A stretch of DNA of 64,000 nucleotides from Pseudobacillus wudalianchiensis (GCF_001685015.1 NZ_MAYT01000001.1:325227-389226); one strand, 5' to 3'; counted from the stretch's first letter, positions 18,328 to 30,134 are shown. Translations and numbers: made by a program. The notes: generated by a model from the sequence alone, not told the origin.

Positions 18328-19104
18328 ATGTTTCCAGGATTATTAAGGAAAGATTTTTTACTTATTAAGAACTATGCTTGGCTGTGGCTCATTCTTGTTT
18401 TAGCGGTATACGGCTGTGGGCTTGCTGTAGCGGCTTATTACGGAGAATTTTTTCTTGTTTTTCCGTTTCTCTTTTTTATTTATTTTTTTCACGTAGCACT
18501 TTTGCCAATTACAGAAATGATTTTGCTTAAAGCTGAGGAAAAAGGGCAGTATTGGCTGCATAGTACAGCGGGCGGTGTGAAGTTATTGCTCTCAAAGATT
18601 CTCGTGTCCCTTTTCCTTTTCATCATTTCTTTAATACTTGCGGATGTTCTAGCGCTCATCTCGTTAAACATTGCTTTGCCACAGGGCTTTATTAATACTC
18701 CAGAAGGCGAAATACCCTATAAAGAAGGATTTTTATTAAATATAGGTCTGACGGCAGGAGCTTTATATTTTACCATTTGGGGATTGTTTCTTTGGGCGGT
18801 CTACCATTCACTCAATGCTTATCCGTTCATAAAAAAAATAAGATGGGGCGTTGTGATTGCTGTCTATCTCTTCTTTCAATGGATCACGGCAAAGCTGCTG
18901 CAAATTCCATTCATTCAAAAATGGTTTGCCAGCTGGACAGTCAATATTAGTGAATCCGGAACGAGGGCATGGGGAATAGGGGGAATGCATTTTTCAATAG
19001 AAAACGGTGATATTCAAATATGGCCGATCATTCTTTCCATACTCTTTCATATTGCGTTATTTTTAGCTGCTGCCTGGCTGCTCAATCGAAAAGTAGAGGT
19101 GTAA
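18328..19104 (+). CDS. ABC transporter permease-like membrane protein
   Basis: This 258-residue protein has about six hydrophobic helices and no soluble domain of note (LWLILVLAVYGCGLAVAAYY near the N-terminus, ILSILFHIALFLAAAWLL at the C-terminus). It is the first gene of a five-gene operon with a GntR regulator and two ABC ATPases. It probably forms the membrane part of an exporter with the shorter ATPase encoded at 19484. I do not recognise a specific substrate. CGGAGGGATTC precedes the ATG and lies just downstream of the operator. Confidence 0.75.
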   Translation: MFPGLLRKDFLLIKNYAWLWLILVLAVYGCGLAVAAYYGEFFLVFPFLFFIYFFHVALLPITEMILLKAEEKGQYWLHSTAGGVKLLLSKILVSLFLFIISLILADVLALISLNIALPQGFINTPEGEIPYKEGFLLNIGLTAGALYFTIWGLFLWAVYHSLNAYPFIKKIRWGVVIAVYLFFQWITAKLLQIPFIQKWFASWTVNISESGTRAWGIGGMHFSIENGDIQIWPIILSILFHIALFLAAAWLLNRKVEV

Positions 19105-19107
19105 AAC

Positions 19108-19491
19108 ATGACAGAAGAATTTCAAACATCCAAACCGATCTACCGCCAGATTGCTGACCGGATTATCCAGCAATTTGTCCGTGGTGAGATCAGCCCGGGT
19201 GAGAAGCTGCCATCTGTGAGAGAGATGGCCATTCAGTCCGGGGTGAATCCAAATACTATTCAACGAACATATGGGGAGCTAGAGCGTATGGGAGTAGTAG
19301 AAACAAAAAGAGGGCAGGGAACGTTTATGACGGAACAAATAGAGATGAAAAGGCAGTTAAGAACAGAAATTCAGCGAGAAATGATTGAGATGTTTATACA
19401 AAATATGCGAGGTATTGGTGTGGAGGACAGAGAGATCACGGAAGCGGTCGAACAGGCTTTAATGGGGAAGGGGAGGGCTGAAAATGATTGA
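19108..19491 (+). CDS. GntR-family (YtrA subfamily) transcriptional repressor
   Basis: The 127-residue protein has an N-terminal winged helix (PIYRQIADRIIQQFVRGEIS, then LPSVREMAIQSGVNPNTIQR) and only a short C-terminal dimerisation helix. This size and plan are typical of the YtrA subfamily. Such regulators sit in ABC transporter operons and respond to cell-envelope stress or antibiotics, with the ligand often unknown. The operator at 18279-18304 upstream of the operon is the likely autoregulatory site. The gene overlaps the next ATPase gene by 8 nt. Confidence 0.92.
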   Translation: MTEEFQTSKPIYRQIADRIIQQFVRGEISPGEKLPSVREMAIQSGVNPNTIQRTYGELERMGVVETKRGQGTFMTEQIEMKRQLRTEIQREMIEMFIQNMRGIGVEDREITEAVEQALMGKGRAEND

Positions 19492-20170
19492 ATTGAGAAA
19501 TGTGACGAAGGAATATGGAAAGCGAAAAGCATTGCATGACATTAATTTGCGCTTTGAAACAGGCAAGATATATGGCATCCTCGGACCAAACGGAAGTGGG
19601 AAATCTACTATGATGAAAATGGCGGCAGGTCTCGTGTTTCCATCAAAAGGTGAAATCATGATTAACGGCCGGCTAGTAGATCGCCATATTGCCCGGGATG
19701 TTGCTTATCTATCGAGCGAAGGAATGCTCTATCCCAGCTTAACTGTGGAGCAAATGATTCAATTTTTTGCTTCCCAGTACGAAGACTTTTCTATGAACAA
19801 AGCGGAAGAGCTGCTTGAATTTATGAGCCTTGAGCGTCATCAAAAAACAGCAAAATTATCAAAAGGACAGCAAGGGCGCTTGAAATTATTGCTTGTCTTA
19901 TCACGTGAAGCGCCTGTTCTTTTGCTGGATGAGCCGTTTCTTGGGCTCGATCCGATGGTAAGAGACACAATCGTGAAAGGGCTCGTTTCTTTTATTGACT
20001 TTGGGAAGCAGACAGTGATCATTACGACTCATGAAATTACGGAGATTGAGCCAGTGCTCGAGGAAGCCATTATTTTAGACGAGGGCCGGGTGCATGCTCG
20101 CTGCCATGTGGAAGCACTCCGTGAGGAAGAAGGCTTATCGGTGCTCCAGTGGCTAAAAAGTAATTATTAA
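19484..20170 (+). CDS. ABC transporter ATP-binding protein
   Basis: The 228-residue nucleotide-binding domain has Walker A GPNGSGKST (about 35-43), a variant signature LSKGQQGR in place of LSGGQ, Walker B VLLLDEPFLGLDP and a switch His in TTHEITE. It probably pairs with the 258-residue membrane protein of the operon. It overlaps the gntR end, indicating coupled translation. Substrate unknown. Confidence 0.92.
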   Translation: MIELRNVTKEYGKRKALHDINLRFETGKIYGILGPNGSGKSTMMKMAAGLVFPSKGEIMINGRLVDRHIARDVAYLSSEGMLYPSLTVEQMIQFFASQYEDFSMNKAEELLEFMSLERHQKTAKLSKGQQGRLKLLLVLSREAPVLLLDEPFLGLDPMVRDTIVKGLVSFIDFGKQTVIITTHEITEIEPVLEEAIILDEGRVHARCHVEALREEEGLSVLQWLKSNY

Positions 20171-20184
20171 AAGGGGACTCGACT

Positions 20185-21105
20185 ATGACTGCGTTAGTAG
20201 AATTGAAAGAGGTTTCGAAAATGATTAAAGGAAAGAAAATTATCGATTCGCTAAGCTTTACCATCCGAGCCGGTGAGGTCTTTGGATTTCTCGGTCCAAA
20301 TGGTGCGGGAAAAACGACAACCATCCGGATGATGGTTGGACTGATGAAGCTGACGGAAGGAGATATTGTCATTTGCGGACACAGTATTCAAAAGGATTTT
20401 GAAAAAGCTGTTCGCCACATTGGAGCCATTGTCGAAAACCCGGAGATGTATAAATTTTTAACAGGCTATCAAAATTTGCAGCAGTATGCCCGTATGCAAA
20501 AAGGCATCACGAAAGAGAGAATTGATGAAGTCGTTCAGCTTGTCGGGCTTAGTGACCGTATTCACGATAAAGTGAAAACCTATTCACTCGGTATGCGCCA
20601 GCGTCTAGGCATCGCTCAATCATTGCTGCACGGCCCGAAAATTTTAATCCTAGATGAACCAACAAATGGACTCGATCCCGCAGGCATTAAAGAAATACGC
20701 CAATATATTCGTGATTTAGCAGAAAAGGAAGGGATGGCTGTTATCGTATCAAGCCATCTGCTATCAGAGATGGAAATGATGTGTGATCGGATTGGCATTA
20801 TTCAAAAAGGCCGGCTCATTCATGTTCAATCAGTCCGTGATTGGATGAACGATGGCCGTGAAGCTTACTCGATTGAAGTAGACCATGCAGATACAGCTGC
20901 TAAGTTAACGACGGCTTCGTTCCCGGATATTCGCGTTAAAATAGCAGGCAAAAGTCTATCTGTTGAAGCAGACAAAGAGCAAATTCCTGACTTGGTCCGC
21001 TTACTCGCCTCTAAGAATATAAGAGTCTATGAAGTCAAACTGTTATCTAAAACGTTAGAAGAAAGATTTTTAGAAATAACTGAAAAACAGGGGGCGGTGA
21101 GCTGA
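20185..21105 (+). CDS. ABC transporter ATP-binding protein, BcrA-like
   Basis: The 306-residue ATPase has Walker A GPNGAGKTT (about 39-47), signature YSLGMRQR, Walker B ILILDEPTNGLDP and switch His in SSHLLSE. A C-terminal extension (about 225-306) is characteristic of bacitracin/lantibiotic-type exporters. It pairs with the following permease: the stop codon and the next ATG share a base (TGATG). The role is probably export or resistance to an envelope-active compound, inferred from family only. Confidence 0.92.
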   Translation: MTALVELKEVSKMIKGKKIIDSLSFTIRAGEVFGFLGPNGAGKTTTIRMMVGLMKLTEGDIVICGHSIQKDFEKAVRHIGAIVENPEMYKFLTGYQNLQQYARMQKGITKERIDEVVQLVGLSDRIHDKVKTYSLGMRQRLGIAQSLLHGPKILILDEPTNGLDPAGIKEIRQYIRDLAEKEGMAVIVSSHLLSEMEMMCDRIGIIQKGRLIHVQSVRDWMNDGREAYSIEVDHADTAAKLTTASFPDIRVKIAGKSLSVEADKEQIPDLVRLLASKNIRVYEVKLLSKTLEERFLEITEKQGAVS

Positions 21106-22052
21106 TGATCCGTTTAATTCAAAATGAATGGATTAAAATTTTCAAGCGGCCAGGCACGTATGTCATGATTGGCCTTCTCATTCTGATGGCTTGTACGTTT
21201 GCTGGATTTACAAAGTACGATGAAAACAGACAAAAAGAACCGGCTAGCTGGCAGCGAGTTGTGCAAGCAGAGAATGCAGCTTATGAAAAAGAAATGACAG
21301 AAGGCACTCACTTGTCAAAAGACCATAAAGACTATTTACAAGAACAAATAAAGATCAATGAGTATCGACTTGAACATAATCTGCCGGCTGATACGAAAAT
21401 GACCACGTGGTCTTTTATTGAAGAAAACAGTCAATTACTCAGCTTGGCCGGTTTGTTTATGATTATTATTGCTGCTGGGATCGTGGCCGGCGAATACACG
21501 TGGGGAACAGTAAAAATGCTTTTAATCCGTCCCATCAGCCGTCCGAAAATTCTTTTCTCTAAATATGCAGCCGTTGTCCTGTTCGGACTGTTTATGATTT
21601 CAGTGTTGTTCATTGTATCTGCTTTAATTGGCGCTGTTCTCTTTGGCTCCTCTGAAACTTCTGTGCATTTTGCATACGAAGGTGGGAAAGTGGTGGAGCA
21701 AAATATGTTTTTATATTTGCTTAAAATTTATTTGATGAAGTCAGTGGATGTGTTTATGCTCGCGACGATGGCCTTTATGATTTCAGCCGTTTTCCGCAGC
21801 AGCTCTCTTGCTATCGGTATCTCACTATTTTTACTATTCATCGGTACAAATGTTACGATGCTCATCGCTATGAAATATGAATGGGCAAAATATTTATTAT
21901 TTGCGAATACAAACTTGCTGCAATATGAAAATGGGCAAACGCTAGTAGACGGTATGACGCTTGGATTTTCACTGGCTATGCTTGCGGTTTACTATGTTGT
22001 CTTTCAACTGCTTGCCTTTGTTACCTTTACAAAGAGAGATGTCGCTGCTTAA
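21105..22052 (+). CDS. ABC-2 type transporter permease
   Basis: The 315-residue membrane protein has an N-terminal helix (about 17-33), a large extracytoplasmic segment (about 35-105) and five further helices. The conserved ABC-2 stretch GIVAGEYTWGTVKMLLIRPISR follows the second helix as a cytoplasmic loop. This is the plan of permeases working with BcrA-type ATPases. It is the last gene of the GntR-controlled operon and is followed by a terminator. Confidence 0.9.
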   Translation: MIRLIQNEWIKIFKRPGTYVMIGLLILMACTFAGFTKYDENRQKEPASWQRVVQAENAAYEKEMTEGTHLSKDHKDYLQEQIKINEYRLEHNLPADTKMTTWSFIEENSQLLSLAGLFMIIIAAGIVAGEYTWGTVKMLLIRPISRPKILFSKYAAVVLFGLFMISVLFIVSALIGAVLFGSSETSVHFAYEGGKVVEQNMFLYLLKIYLMKSVDVFMLATMAFMISAVFRSSSLAIGISLFLLFIGTNVTMLIAMKYEWAKYLLFANTNLLQYENGQTLVDGMTLGFSLAMLAVYYVVFQLLAFVTFTKRDVAA

Positions 22053-22072
22053 CCGCTTGCATATGAATAACA

Positions 22073-22105
22073 AAAAGCTGCTGAGGTGAAAAATCAGCAG
22101 CTTTT
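22073..22105. terminator. Bidirectional terminator between the ABC operon and the DUF2935 gene
   Basis: AAAAGCTGCTGA / TCAGCAGCTTTT around a 9-nt loop. It serves the convergent genes on both sides. Confidence 0.85.
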
Positions 22106-22111
22106 CTATCG

Positions 22112-22915
22112 TTAATCCTGTAGCCGTGGTTTTGCAGGATTACAGTTCGGTGCTTGAAGGTCAGTTGATTCAGCGAGTTTCATTAAATAGTAGCATTCTT
22201 CTCTCATCATATGATCAGCCATAAGCGGCGCAAATGTTCCCAATGCTTCCTTACTTAATCTTAATTCTTCAATTTCTTGAAGAAAGCTCATAAATAGCTT
22301 GATTTGAAGGGAGGTATCTTCGTTAAATCGTGCTAAAGCAGGGAAGGAAGATAGGTTCGTCCGTAAAAAGCCGGTCATTTCTACTGCCTTTAAGTAAAAA
22401 GCTTCGAAATCTTTTGTAAAGCTATTACTTTTTTGTTTTATTTTCTTTTCAACTTGGTCCATATTATCGGATATGGCACCGGCATGGCCAGCTGCATCCA
22501 TTAGCCAAAGCAAATGGTGGTGAAGTGCATGATAAACAGGTGGAATCTTTCCTTCTTTCAAGTCATTTAATAACCGCCTATACTCATCGAGTTCATTCAC
22601 CATATGATTGATAAACGTTGGTCCCAGATGGATAGACACCTTTCCGATCAGGTGTCTGCGTATAAGATCGAGTTTAAAGGCCCTTAGTTTTTGGGTTTCT
22701 TCATCAGCCAGTCTGCTAAGAGCCACTAAATGACTTTGCTCAACCGCCACACTTTCGAGCAGTTGATCAAAGGTTTGGATGAAATAACGAGCCAGCTCGA
22801 TGTCTCGCTGTTCTTGGGGAGCAAGCGAATCATGAATAAACCGGGCGTGGTCGCCTAATACTTGCAGCCAAAATGCATGTTCAAACGCGGCTGTTTCCTC
22901 GTAGGTTCTCATCAT
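22112..22915 (-). CDS. DUF2935 protein, two ferritin-like helical domains
   Basis: This soluble, all-helical protein of 267 residues contains two tandem similar domains (about 5-125 and 135-260). Each has the EHAFWLQVLGDHARFI-like pattern typical of DUF2935. Conserved Glu and His (FEHAFW, LGDHARF, LHHHLLW, MREECYYL) suggest a metal-binding four-helix bundle. Function is not established. It is transcribed alone, and GGAGAGGTT precedes the ATG. ATG 22912 is an equally possible start. Confidence 0.8.
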   Translation of the reverse strand: MMRTYEETAAFEHAFWLQVLGDHARFIHDSLAPQEQRDIELARYFIQTFDQLLESVAVEQSHLVALSRLADEETQKLRAFKLDLIRRHLIGKVSIHLGPTFINHMVNELDEYRRLLNDLKEGKIPPVYHALHHHLLWLMDAAGHAGAISDNMDQVEKKIKQKSNSFTKDFEAFYLKAVEMTGFLRTNLSSFPALARFNEDTSLQIKLFMSFLQEIEELRLSKEALGTFAPLMADHMMREECYYLMKLAESTDLQAPNCNPAKPRLQD

Positions 22916-22980
22916 GTAACCTCTCCTTTTCCGATACTCTTATCATTTTATCGGAAGGAACAAGGTTGTATGACAAGTTT

Positions 22981-23018
22981 AAAAGGAGAAGAGCTACCTG
23001 TGCATCTTCTCCTTTTTT
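22981..23018. terminator. Terminator after rarA
   Basis: AAAAGGAGAAGA / TCTTCTCCTTTT with a 12-nt loop, 6 bp beyond the rarA stop. T-rich in both directions. Confidence 0.8.
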
Positions 23019-23023
23019 GAGAG

Positions 23024-24289
23024 TTACTTTCCCTTTTCAATCTTTGCATAAATGCCCGATAAAGCTTGTTCAAACTTTCCGGTTTGCTTCGGTTCATAAT
23101 ACCGTTTATTCTTTAATCTATCTGGAAGGTATTGTTGTTTCACCCAGCCGCTGTCATAGTTATGTGGATACTTATATTCAAGGCCGCGGCCAAGTTCTTT
23201 AGCGCCTGTATAATGGGCGTCTTTTAAGTGATCGGGCACGTCACCGCTTTTACCGGCACGGATATCAGAGAGGGCTGCATCAATTGCTGTAATTGCTGTA
23301 TTGGACTTGGGCGACAAGCAAAGTTCGATAACGGCTGCCGCAAGAGGAATACGGGCTTCCGGAAATCCAATCTTTTCTGCAGTTTGCACAGCAGCTAGTG
23401 TTCGCTGTCCAGCTTGAGGGCTGGCAAGGCCAACGTCTTCGTAGGCCGTAACAAGCAGTCTTCTCGCTATGCTAGGCAAGTCACCGGCTTCGATTAAGCG
23501 TGCAAGGTAATGAAGAGCAGCGTTCACATCACTGCCGCGAATTGATTTTTGAAAGGCGCTAATAACATCATAATGGGCATCACCATCTTTGTCGTGAGAA
23601 AAGCTTTTCTTTTGCAAACATTCTTCTGCTATTTCACGAGTGATAACAATTACGTTCTCTTCATTAGGAGGTGTAGACAAAACGGCGAGCTCTAGTGCAT
23701 TTAACGAGCTGCGCACATCACCGCCGCTTGCTAGGGAGAAATGCTGAAGGGCGCTTTCTTCTATTTTTGTATGATAATGGCCGAGGCCCCGTTCCTTATC
23801 CTGCAGAGCCCGGTTCAGAGTGTCTTCAATTTCTGTCGGTGTCAGCGGTTTTAGCTCGAAAATTTGACAGCGGCTGCGGATCGCCGGATTAATAGCGTGA
23901 TAAGGATTGCTCGTTGTCGCCCCGATTAACGTAATTGCTCCATTTTCTAAAAAAGGAAGCAGAAAATCTTGCTTTCCCTTATCCAGCCGATGAACTTCAT
24001 CAAGAAGCAGGATCACTTTTCCTGACATTTTGGCTTCCGCCGCGACAATTTCCATATCTTTCTTGTTGCTTGTTACTGCATTCAATGTGCGGAAGGCATA
24101 TTTTGTACTGCCAGCGATTGCGCTGGCAATGGATGTTTTGCCAATGCCCGGAGGACCATATAAAATCATGGAAGACAGTTGTTTAGCTGCCACCATACGC
24201 TCGATAATTTTTCCGCGGCCGACTAAGTGCTGCTGGCCGACAACTTCCTCAATTGTTCGTGGACGCATCCGAAAAGCTAGTGGTTTCAT
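23024..24289 (-). CDS. rarA: Replication-associated recombination protein RarA (MgsA family AAA+ ATPase)
   Basis: RarA acts at stalled or gapped replication forks. The 421-residue protein has Walker A GPPGIGKTS (about 46-54), Walker B LLLDEVHR, sensor 1 GATTSNPYHAIN with an arginine finger in RSRCQIFEL, and the C-terminal tetramerisation region (SIRGSDVNAALHYLARLI onward). Length is as in Bacillus (422). GAGGAATAG precedes the ATG. The order rarA-cymR divergent is conserved; here a YczE-type gene lies between. Confidence 0.95.
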   Translation of the reverse strand: MKPLAFRMRPRTIEEVVGQQHLVGRGKIIERMVAAKQLSSMILYGPPGIGKTSIASAIAGSTKYAFRTLNAVTSNKKDMEIVAAEAKMSGKVILLLDEVHRLDKGKQDFLLPFLENGAITLIGATTSNPYHAINPAIRSRCQIFELKPLTPTEIEDTLNRALQDKERGLGHYHTKIEESALQHFSLASGGDVRSSLNALELAVLSTPPNEENVIVITREIAEECLQKKSFSHDKDGDAHYDVISAFQKSIRGSDVNAALHYLARLIEAGDLPSIARRLLVTAYEDVGLASPQAGQRTLAAVQTAEKIGFPEARIPLAAAVIELCLSPKSNTAITAIDAALSDIRAGKSGDVPDHLKDAHYTGAKELGRGLEYKYPHNYDSGWVKQQYLPDRLKNKRYYEPKQTGKFEQALSGIYAKIEKGK

Positions 24290-24443
24290 GCCTATTCCTC
24301 ATTTCTTGTTTCAATTCTTTTCTTCACTGTATCATAGGAAATGAAAGTAGAGCATGTTTTTTGACCTGAATTCTATGATATAATAGCAAAAGCTGACTAT
24401 AGTAAAGGTAATGAAGCAGTCCATTCAATAAGGGGAAAAATGG

Positions 24444-25121
24444 ATGAAAAAAGAGAAGATAAGCAAACAGGGGAATATTGTGATCCGGCTAATCATTTTT
24501 ACAATTGGCCTTTTATTTATGTCTCTCGGAATCGTGCTATTAATTCGCGCTAACCTTGGCGCAACACCTTGGGATGCCCTTCATGTAGGGTTATATGAAC
24601 AAATTGGACTGACGGTTGGCACATGGTCGGTGCTCGTCGGTTTTTTGATTTTAGGAGCCGCTTCTTTTTACTTGCGGGAATGGCCGCAAGTGGGCGCTTA
24701 TTTAAATATGGTGCTTGTTGGTGTTTTTATTGATTTCTTTTTGTGGATGCCTATTATCACAACGCCTCACAGCTTCATTGGGAAGCTCGTCATGTTTGTC
24801 GTGGGAATTTTCGTGATGGCTTATGGGATGTCTTTTTATATTTCCGCCCAGCTTGGCGCCGGACCGCGGGACAGTTTTATGCTGGCTGTAATGAAAAAGA
24901 CAGGCTGGAAAGTATCCAGCATCCGGAGAGGAATGGAGTTTATTGTATTGGCCATTGCCTGGCTGATCGGCGGACCCGTTCATTTCGGCACGTTTCTATT
25001 TAGCTTGTTAATGGGAACGGCTGTCGGAGTTTCATTGCCGCAATGCCAGCGTTTTTCGGATATACTAATAAACAGAGTAAATGAATGGAAAAAAGATCAT
25101 AACCAGGGGGTAAATATATGA
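24444..25121 (+). CDS. YczE/YyaS/YitT-family integral membrane protein
   Basis: The 225-residue protein has five or six helices. Near-repeated motifs, RANLGATPWDALHVGL after the first helix and SAQLGAGPRDSFMLAV later, are the hallmark of the YczE (DUF6198) family. Function is not settled; YczE has been linked to surfactin production in B. subtilis. AAGGGGAAAAATGG precedes the ATG. The stop overlaps the cymR start by 4 nt, so the two are co-transcribed. Confidence 0.85.
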   Translation: MKKEKISKQGNIVIRLIIFTIGLLFMSLGIVLLIRANLGATPWDALHVGLYEQIGLTVGTWSVLVGFLILGAASFYLREWPQVGAYLNMVLVGVFIDFFLWMPIITTPHSFIGKLVMFVVGIFVMAYGMSFYISAQLGAGPRDSFMLAVMKKTGWKVSSIRRGMEFIVLAIAWLIGGPVHFGTFLFSLLMGTAVGVSLPQCQRFSDILINRVNEWKKDHNQGVNI

Positions 25122-25540
25122 GAATTTCAACTAAAGGAAGATACGGATTAACGATTATGATTGAATTGGCAAAACGACATGGCGAAGGTCCAACTTCGTT
25201 AAGAGTCATTGCGGGTGCCCATAACTTATCTGAACATTATCTTGAACAGTTAATTGCACCGCTTCGTAATTCTGGGCTTGTTCGCAGTATCCGCGGAGCT
25301 TATGGCGGATATGTACTTGGAAGAGAGCCGGAGACCATTACAGCCGGAGACATTATTCGCGTTCTCGAAGGACCAATCAGTCTCGTAGAAGGGATTGAAG
25401 ATGAAGAGCCGGCGAAACGTGAATTATGGATTAGAATTAGCGATGCGATTAAAGGTGTGCTTGAAAATACAACGCTCGAAGATTTAGCAAAGCATACGGA
25501 TGATAACGGACAATCCGACGCTTACATGTTCTATATATAA
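25118..25540 (+). CDS. cymR: Cysteine metabolism repressor CymR (Rrf2 family)
   Basis: CymR is the master repressor of sulfur assimilation and works as a complex with CysK. The 140-residue protein has the Rrf2 winged helix (MRISTKGRYGLTIMIELA, then HNLSEHYLEQLIAPLRNSGL and RGAYGGYVLGR). It lacks the Fe-S cluster cysteines of IscR/NsrR, as CymR does. It is followed by yrvO and mnmA, the conserved CymR neighbourhood. Confidence 0.94.
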   Translation: MRISTKGRYGLTIMIELAKRHGEGPTSLRVIAGAHNLSEHYLEQLIAPLRNSGLVRSIRGAYGGYVLGREPETITAGDIIRVLEGPISLVEGIEDEEPAKRELWIRISDAIKGVLENTTLEDLAKHTDDNGQSDAYMFYI

Positions 25541-25555
25541 GGAGAGATCAGCGGA

Positions 25556-27852
<2,297 letters not shown>

Positions 27853-27862
27853 AGAGACGACT

Positions 27863-27907
27863 GAAAGCCTTTAAAGCAGATTTTGCTTTAAAGGCTTTCT
27901 TTTTTTG
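27863..27907 (+). terminator. Terminator after mnmA
   Basis: A 16-bp perfect stem (27863-27878 with 27884-27899) followed by a long T run. It marks the left boundary of the hut island. Confidence 0.93.
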
Positions 27908-27955
27908 TGCGAGAACTGCAATATTTTTGGCAGTATGCTTCTAACAAGGGATAGG

Positions 27956-28052
27956 TGCATAATTTATCTGCACAGCCCATGGTCTAGATGGTAAGCGGTC
28001 GTGTTGCCTAGATGTGAAGGTATTCTTTCTTGACATGCAGACGACCTCTGCG
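27956..28052 (+). promoter_or_regulatory. Paired enhancer sites upstream of hutU copy 1
   Basis: TGCATAATTTATCTGCA (27956-27972) and TGCAGACGACCTCTGCG (28036-28052) share the form TGCA-N9-TGCR and start 80 bp apart. They lie 130-230 bp before the -24/-12 promoter. Equivalent pairs precede hutU copy 2 and hutI. They are probably the upstream activating sequences of the sigma-54 activator encoded in the island. Confidence 0.7.
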
Positions 28053-28180
28053 TTTTTTTGAACTTTGTTTCCCTGAAACTGGGGAGGGGGACCGGTGCGA
28101 CAGAGAAAGAAGGTGATAAAAAGACCGCTGTAACAACGATTTTTTAGAAAACAATAAAAATTCGGGGTGATGTGGCTATG

Positions 28181-28198
28181 TTGGCACACGACTTGCTA
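28181..28198 (+). promoter_or_regulatory. Sigma-54 (SigL) promoter of hutU copy 1
   Basis: TTGGCACACGACTTGCTA matches the -24/-12 consensus TGGCAC-N5-TTGCW exactly. It lies 49 bp upstream of the hutU start. The same 18 bases precede hutU copy 2. Confidence 0.93.
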
Positions 28199-28246
28199 TA
28201 TATAAAGCAAGCTTGACCAACATTTAACACTTAGGGGGAAAACACA

Positions 28247-29968
28247 ATGTCAACACCAGAAATTTTGTATTCAGTAAAAGCACAAAGAGGACCGGAACTC
28301 CGCTGTAAAGGCTGGAGACAGGAAGCGATCCTTCGGATGCTGGAAAACAATATGGAAAATGCAGAAAAACCAGAAGAGCTGGTCATCTACGGCGGGATTG
28401 GAAAAGCCGCTCGTAACTGGGAATCCTACCATGCGATTGTGAAATCTCTAAAGGAATTAGAAGATGATGAAACATTGGTTGTTCAATCCGGGATGCCAGT
28501 AGCGGTGTTTAAAACACACAAATACGCACCGACTGTTGTCATGGCAACAACGAACATTATGAAAGCAGACTGGCCGACATTCTATGATTTACAAGATAAA
28601 AACTTAACGATTTATGCAAACTATACAGCGGCTCCATGGGAGTACATCGGTACACAAGGGGTCATCCAAGGAACGTTTGAGACATTATCCGCAATTGCCC
28701 GCTTGCATTACAATGACTCGCTTATCGGAAAAATCTTGTTAACAGCGGGTGCCGGCGGAATGGGCGGAAACCAAACGAGAGCGATGACGATGCATGGCGG
28801 GGTAGCCATCCTTTGTGACTCGAATGTAGACATCATCAACCGCCGTATTGAAAAAGGCTTCATTGATACGCTAGCTGGCTCTTTGGATGAAGCGATTGAG
28901 ATGGCGCAAAAAGCAGCAGCTGAGGGCAAGCCGCTTGGCGTAGCGGTGGTCGGAAACGCAGCGGATGTATTTGAAGAAGTACTGGAAAAAGGCTTCAGAC
29001 CGGATATCACGACGTCGATGACGCCAGCTCATGACCCGATTTCTTACCTGCCTTCCGGTTATACAGTCGAAGAAGCAGAACAGCTTCGTGACACAGACCG
29101 TAACCTGTATTTACAAAAAGCACGCGAAACGATGGTTCGTGAATTGAAAGCGCTCATCAAATTCTTGGATATGGGGGTTCATTCCTTTGAATACGGAACA
29201 AGTATCCGTAAAGAATGTATCGACGCTGGAATGGATGAGAAAGAAGCAAAACGCCTTCCAGGCTTCGTAGCCGAGTATATCCGTCCGCTCTTCTGTGAAG
29301 GCCGTGGACCTTTCCGCTGGGTGTGCTTATCTGGAGATCCGGAAGATTTAAGAAAGATCGACGACATGATCTTAGAGAAGTTCAGCGATGACCTGCTTGT
29401 GACACGCTGGATCAAATTGGCGAAAGAGCATATTCCGATTGAAGCTCTTCCAGCTCGTATTTGTTACATGGGCTTTGGCCAGCGTAAAGCGTTCGCGTTA
29501 GAAGTCAACGACATGATCCGCCGCGGCGAATTGTCTGGACCGGTTGCGTTCTCCCGTGACAACTTAGACTCCGGTTCGATCGTGAATCCGACATTTGAAT
29601 CAGAAAATATGAAGGACGGCGGGGACTTAATTTCTGACTGGCCGGTATTGAACGGTTTATTGAATGCCGTAGGCATGTGTGATTTGATTGCCCTGCAAGC
29701 GAACTATTCGATGGGAGAAGCGGTTCATACAGGGGTAACCATGGTAGCGGATGGAACAGCGGAGTCTGATATGAGACTAGAAGTAGCGATGACAGTTGAC
29801 TCTGGTATCGGGGTTGTCCGCCATGCGCAAGCGGGCTATGAAATTGCGAAAGACGTAGCGAATGGCAAAGGAAAATTAACAGACGAAAGCATCAAGATTC
29901 CATTATGGTGGACGCCAACCGCTACTTTCGGTCCGAAAGATTTGAAAAAGGAAGACGTAAAAGCATAA
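28247..29968 (+). CDS. hutU: Urocanate hydratase, copy 1
   Basis: HutU converts urocanate to imidazolonepropionate with tightly bound NAD+, the second step of histidine degradation. The 573-residue protein has the NAD loop TAGAGGMGGNQ (about 166-176) and the active-site region PARICYMGFGQR with Cys406, matching the essential Cys of the family. Length is slightly above that usual (about 550). TTAGGGGGAAAACACA precedes the ATG. It is nearly identical to the second copy 5,850 bp downstream; the proteins differ only at residue 571 (Val here, Ala there). A sigma-54 promoter with two upstream sites drives it. Confidence 0.97.
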   Translation: MSTPEILYSVKAQRGPELRCKGWRQEAILRMLENNMENAEKPEELVIYGGIGKAARNWESYHAIVKSLKELEDDETLVVQSGMPVAVFKTHKYAPTVVMATTNIMKADWPTFYDLQDKNLTIYANYTAAPWEYIGTQGVIQGTFETLSAIARLHYNDSLIGKILLTAGAGGMGGNQTRAMTMHGGVAILCDSNVDIINRRIEKGFIDTLAGSLDEAIEMAQKAAAEGKPLGVAVVGNAADVFEEVLEKGFRPDITTSMTPAHDPISYLPSGYTVEEAEQLRDTDRNLYLQKARETMVRELKALIKFLDMGVHSFEYGTSIRKECIDAGMDEKEAKRLPGFVAEYIRPLFCEGRGPFRWVCLSGDPEDLRKIDDMILEKFSDDLLVTRWIKLAKEHIPIEALPARICYMGFGQRKAFALEVNDMIRRGELSGPVAFSRDNLDSGSIVNPTFESENMKDGGDLISDWPVLNGLLNAVGMCDLIALQANYSMGEAVHTGVTMVADGTAESDMRLEVAMTVDSGIGVVRHAQAGYEIAKDVANGKGKLTDESIKIPLWWTPTATFGPKDLKKEDVKA

Positions 29969-29988
29969 AGAGTTAAAAAAGAATAAGT

Positions 29989-30036
29989 ACAGAGATCCAG
30001 TTGCTTTTAAAGAAGGGTCTCTGTCCTTCTTTTTTC
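29989..30036 (+). terminator. Terminator after hutU copy 1
   Basis: ACAGAGATCC / GGGTCTCTGT (one wobble pair) with a 16-nt loop and a T-rich tail. The next gene must use read-through or its own promoter. Confidence 0.75.
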
Positions 30037-30134
30037 ATCCTTGTCGTCACTAAAAGTAAGAGGGTTATGCTTAACTTTTATTGATCGGTATTCTGCCAAT
30101 GGACGAAAACTTTATAGATGCAAGGGGCGAGGAT

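Noticed and set aside
27941-28189. 82-codon reverse-strand frame before hutU copy 1
   Set aside because: It runs antisense through the enhancer sites and the sigma-54 promoter and has no convincing ribosome site.
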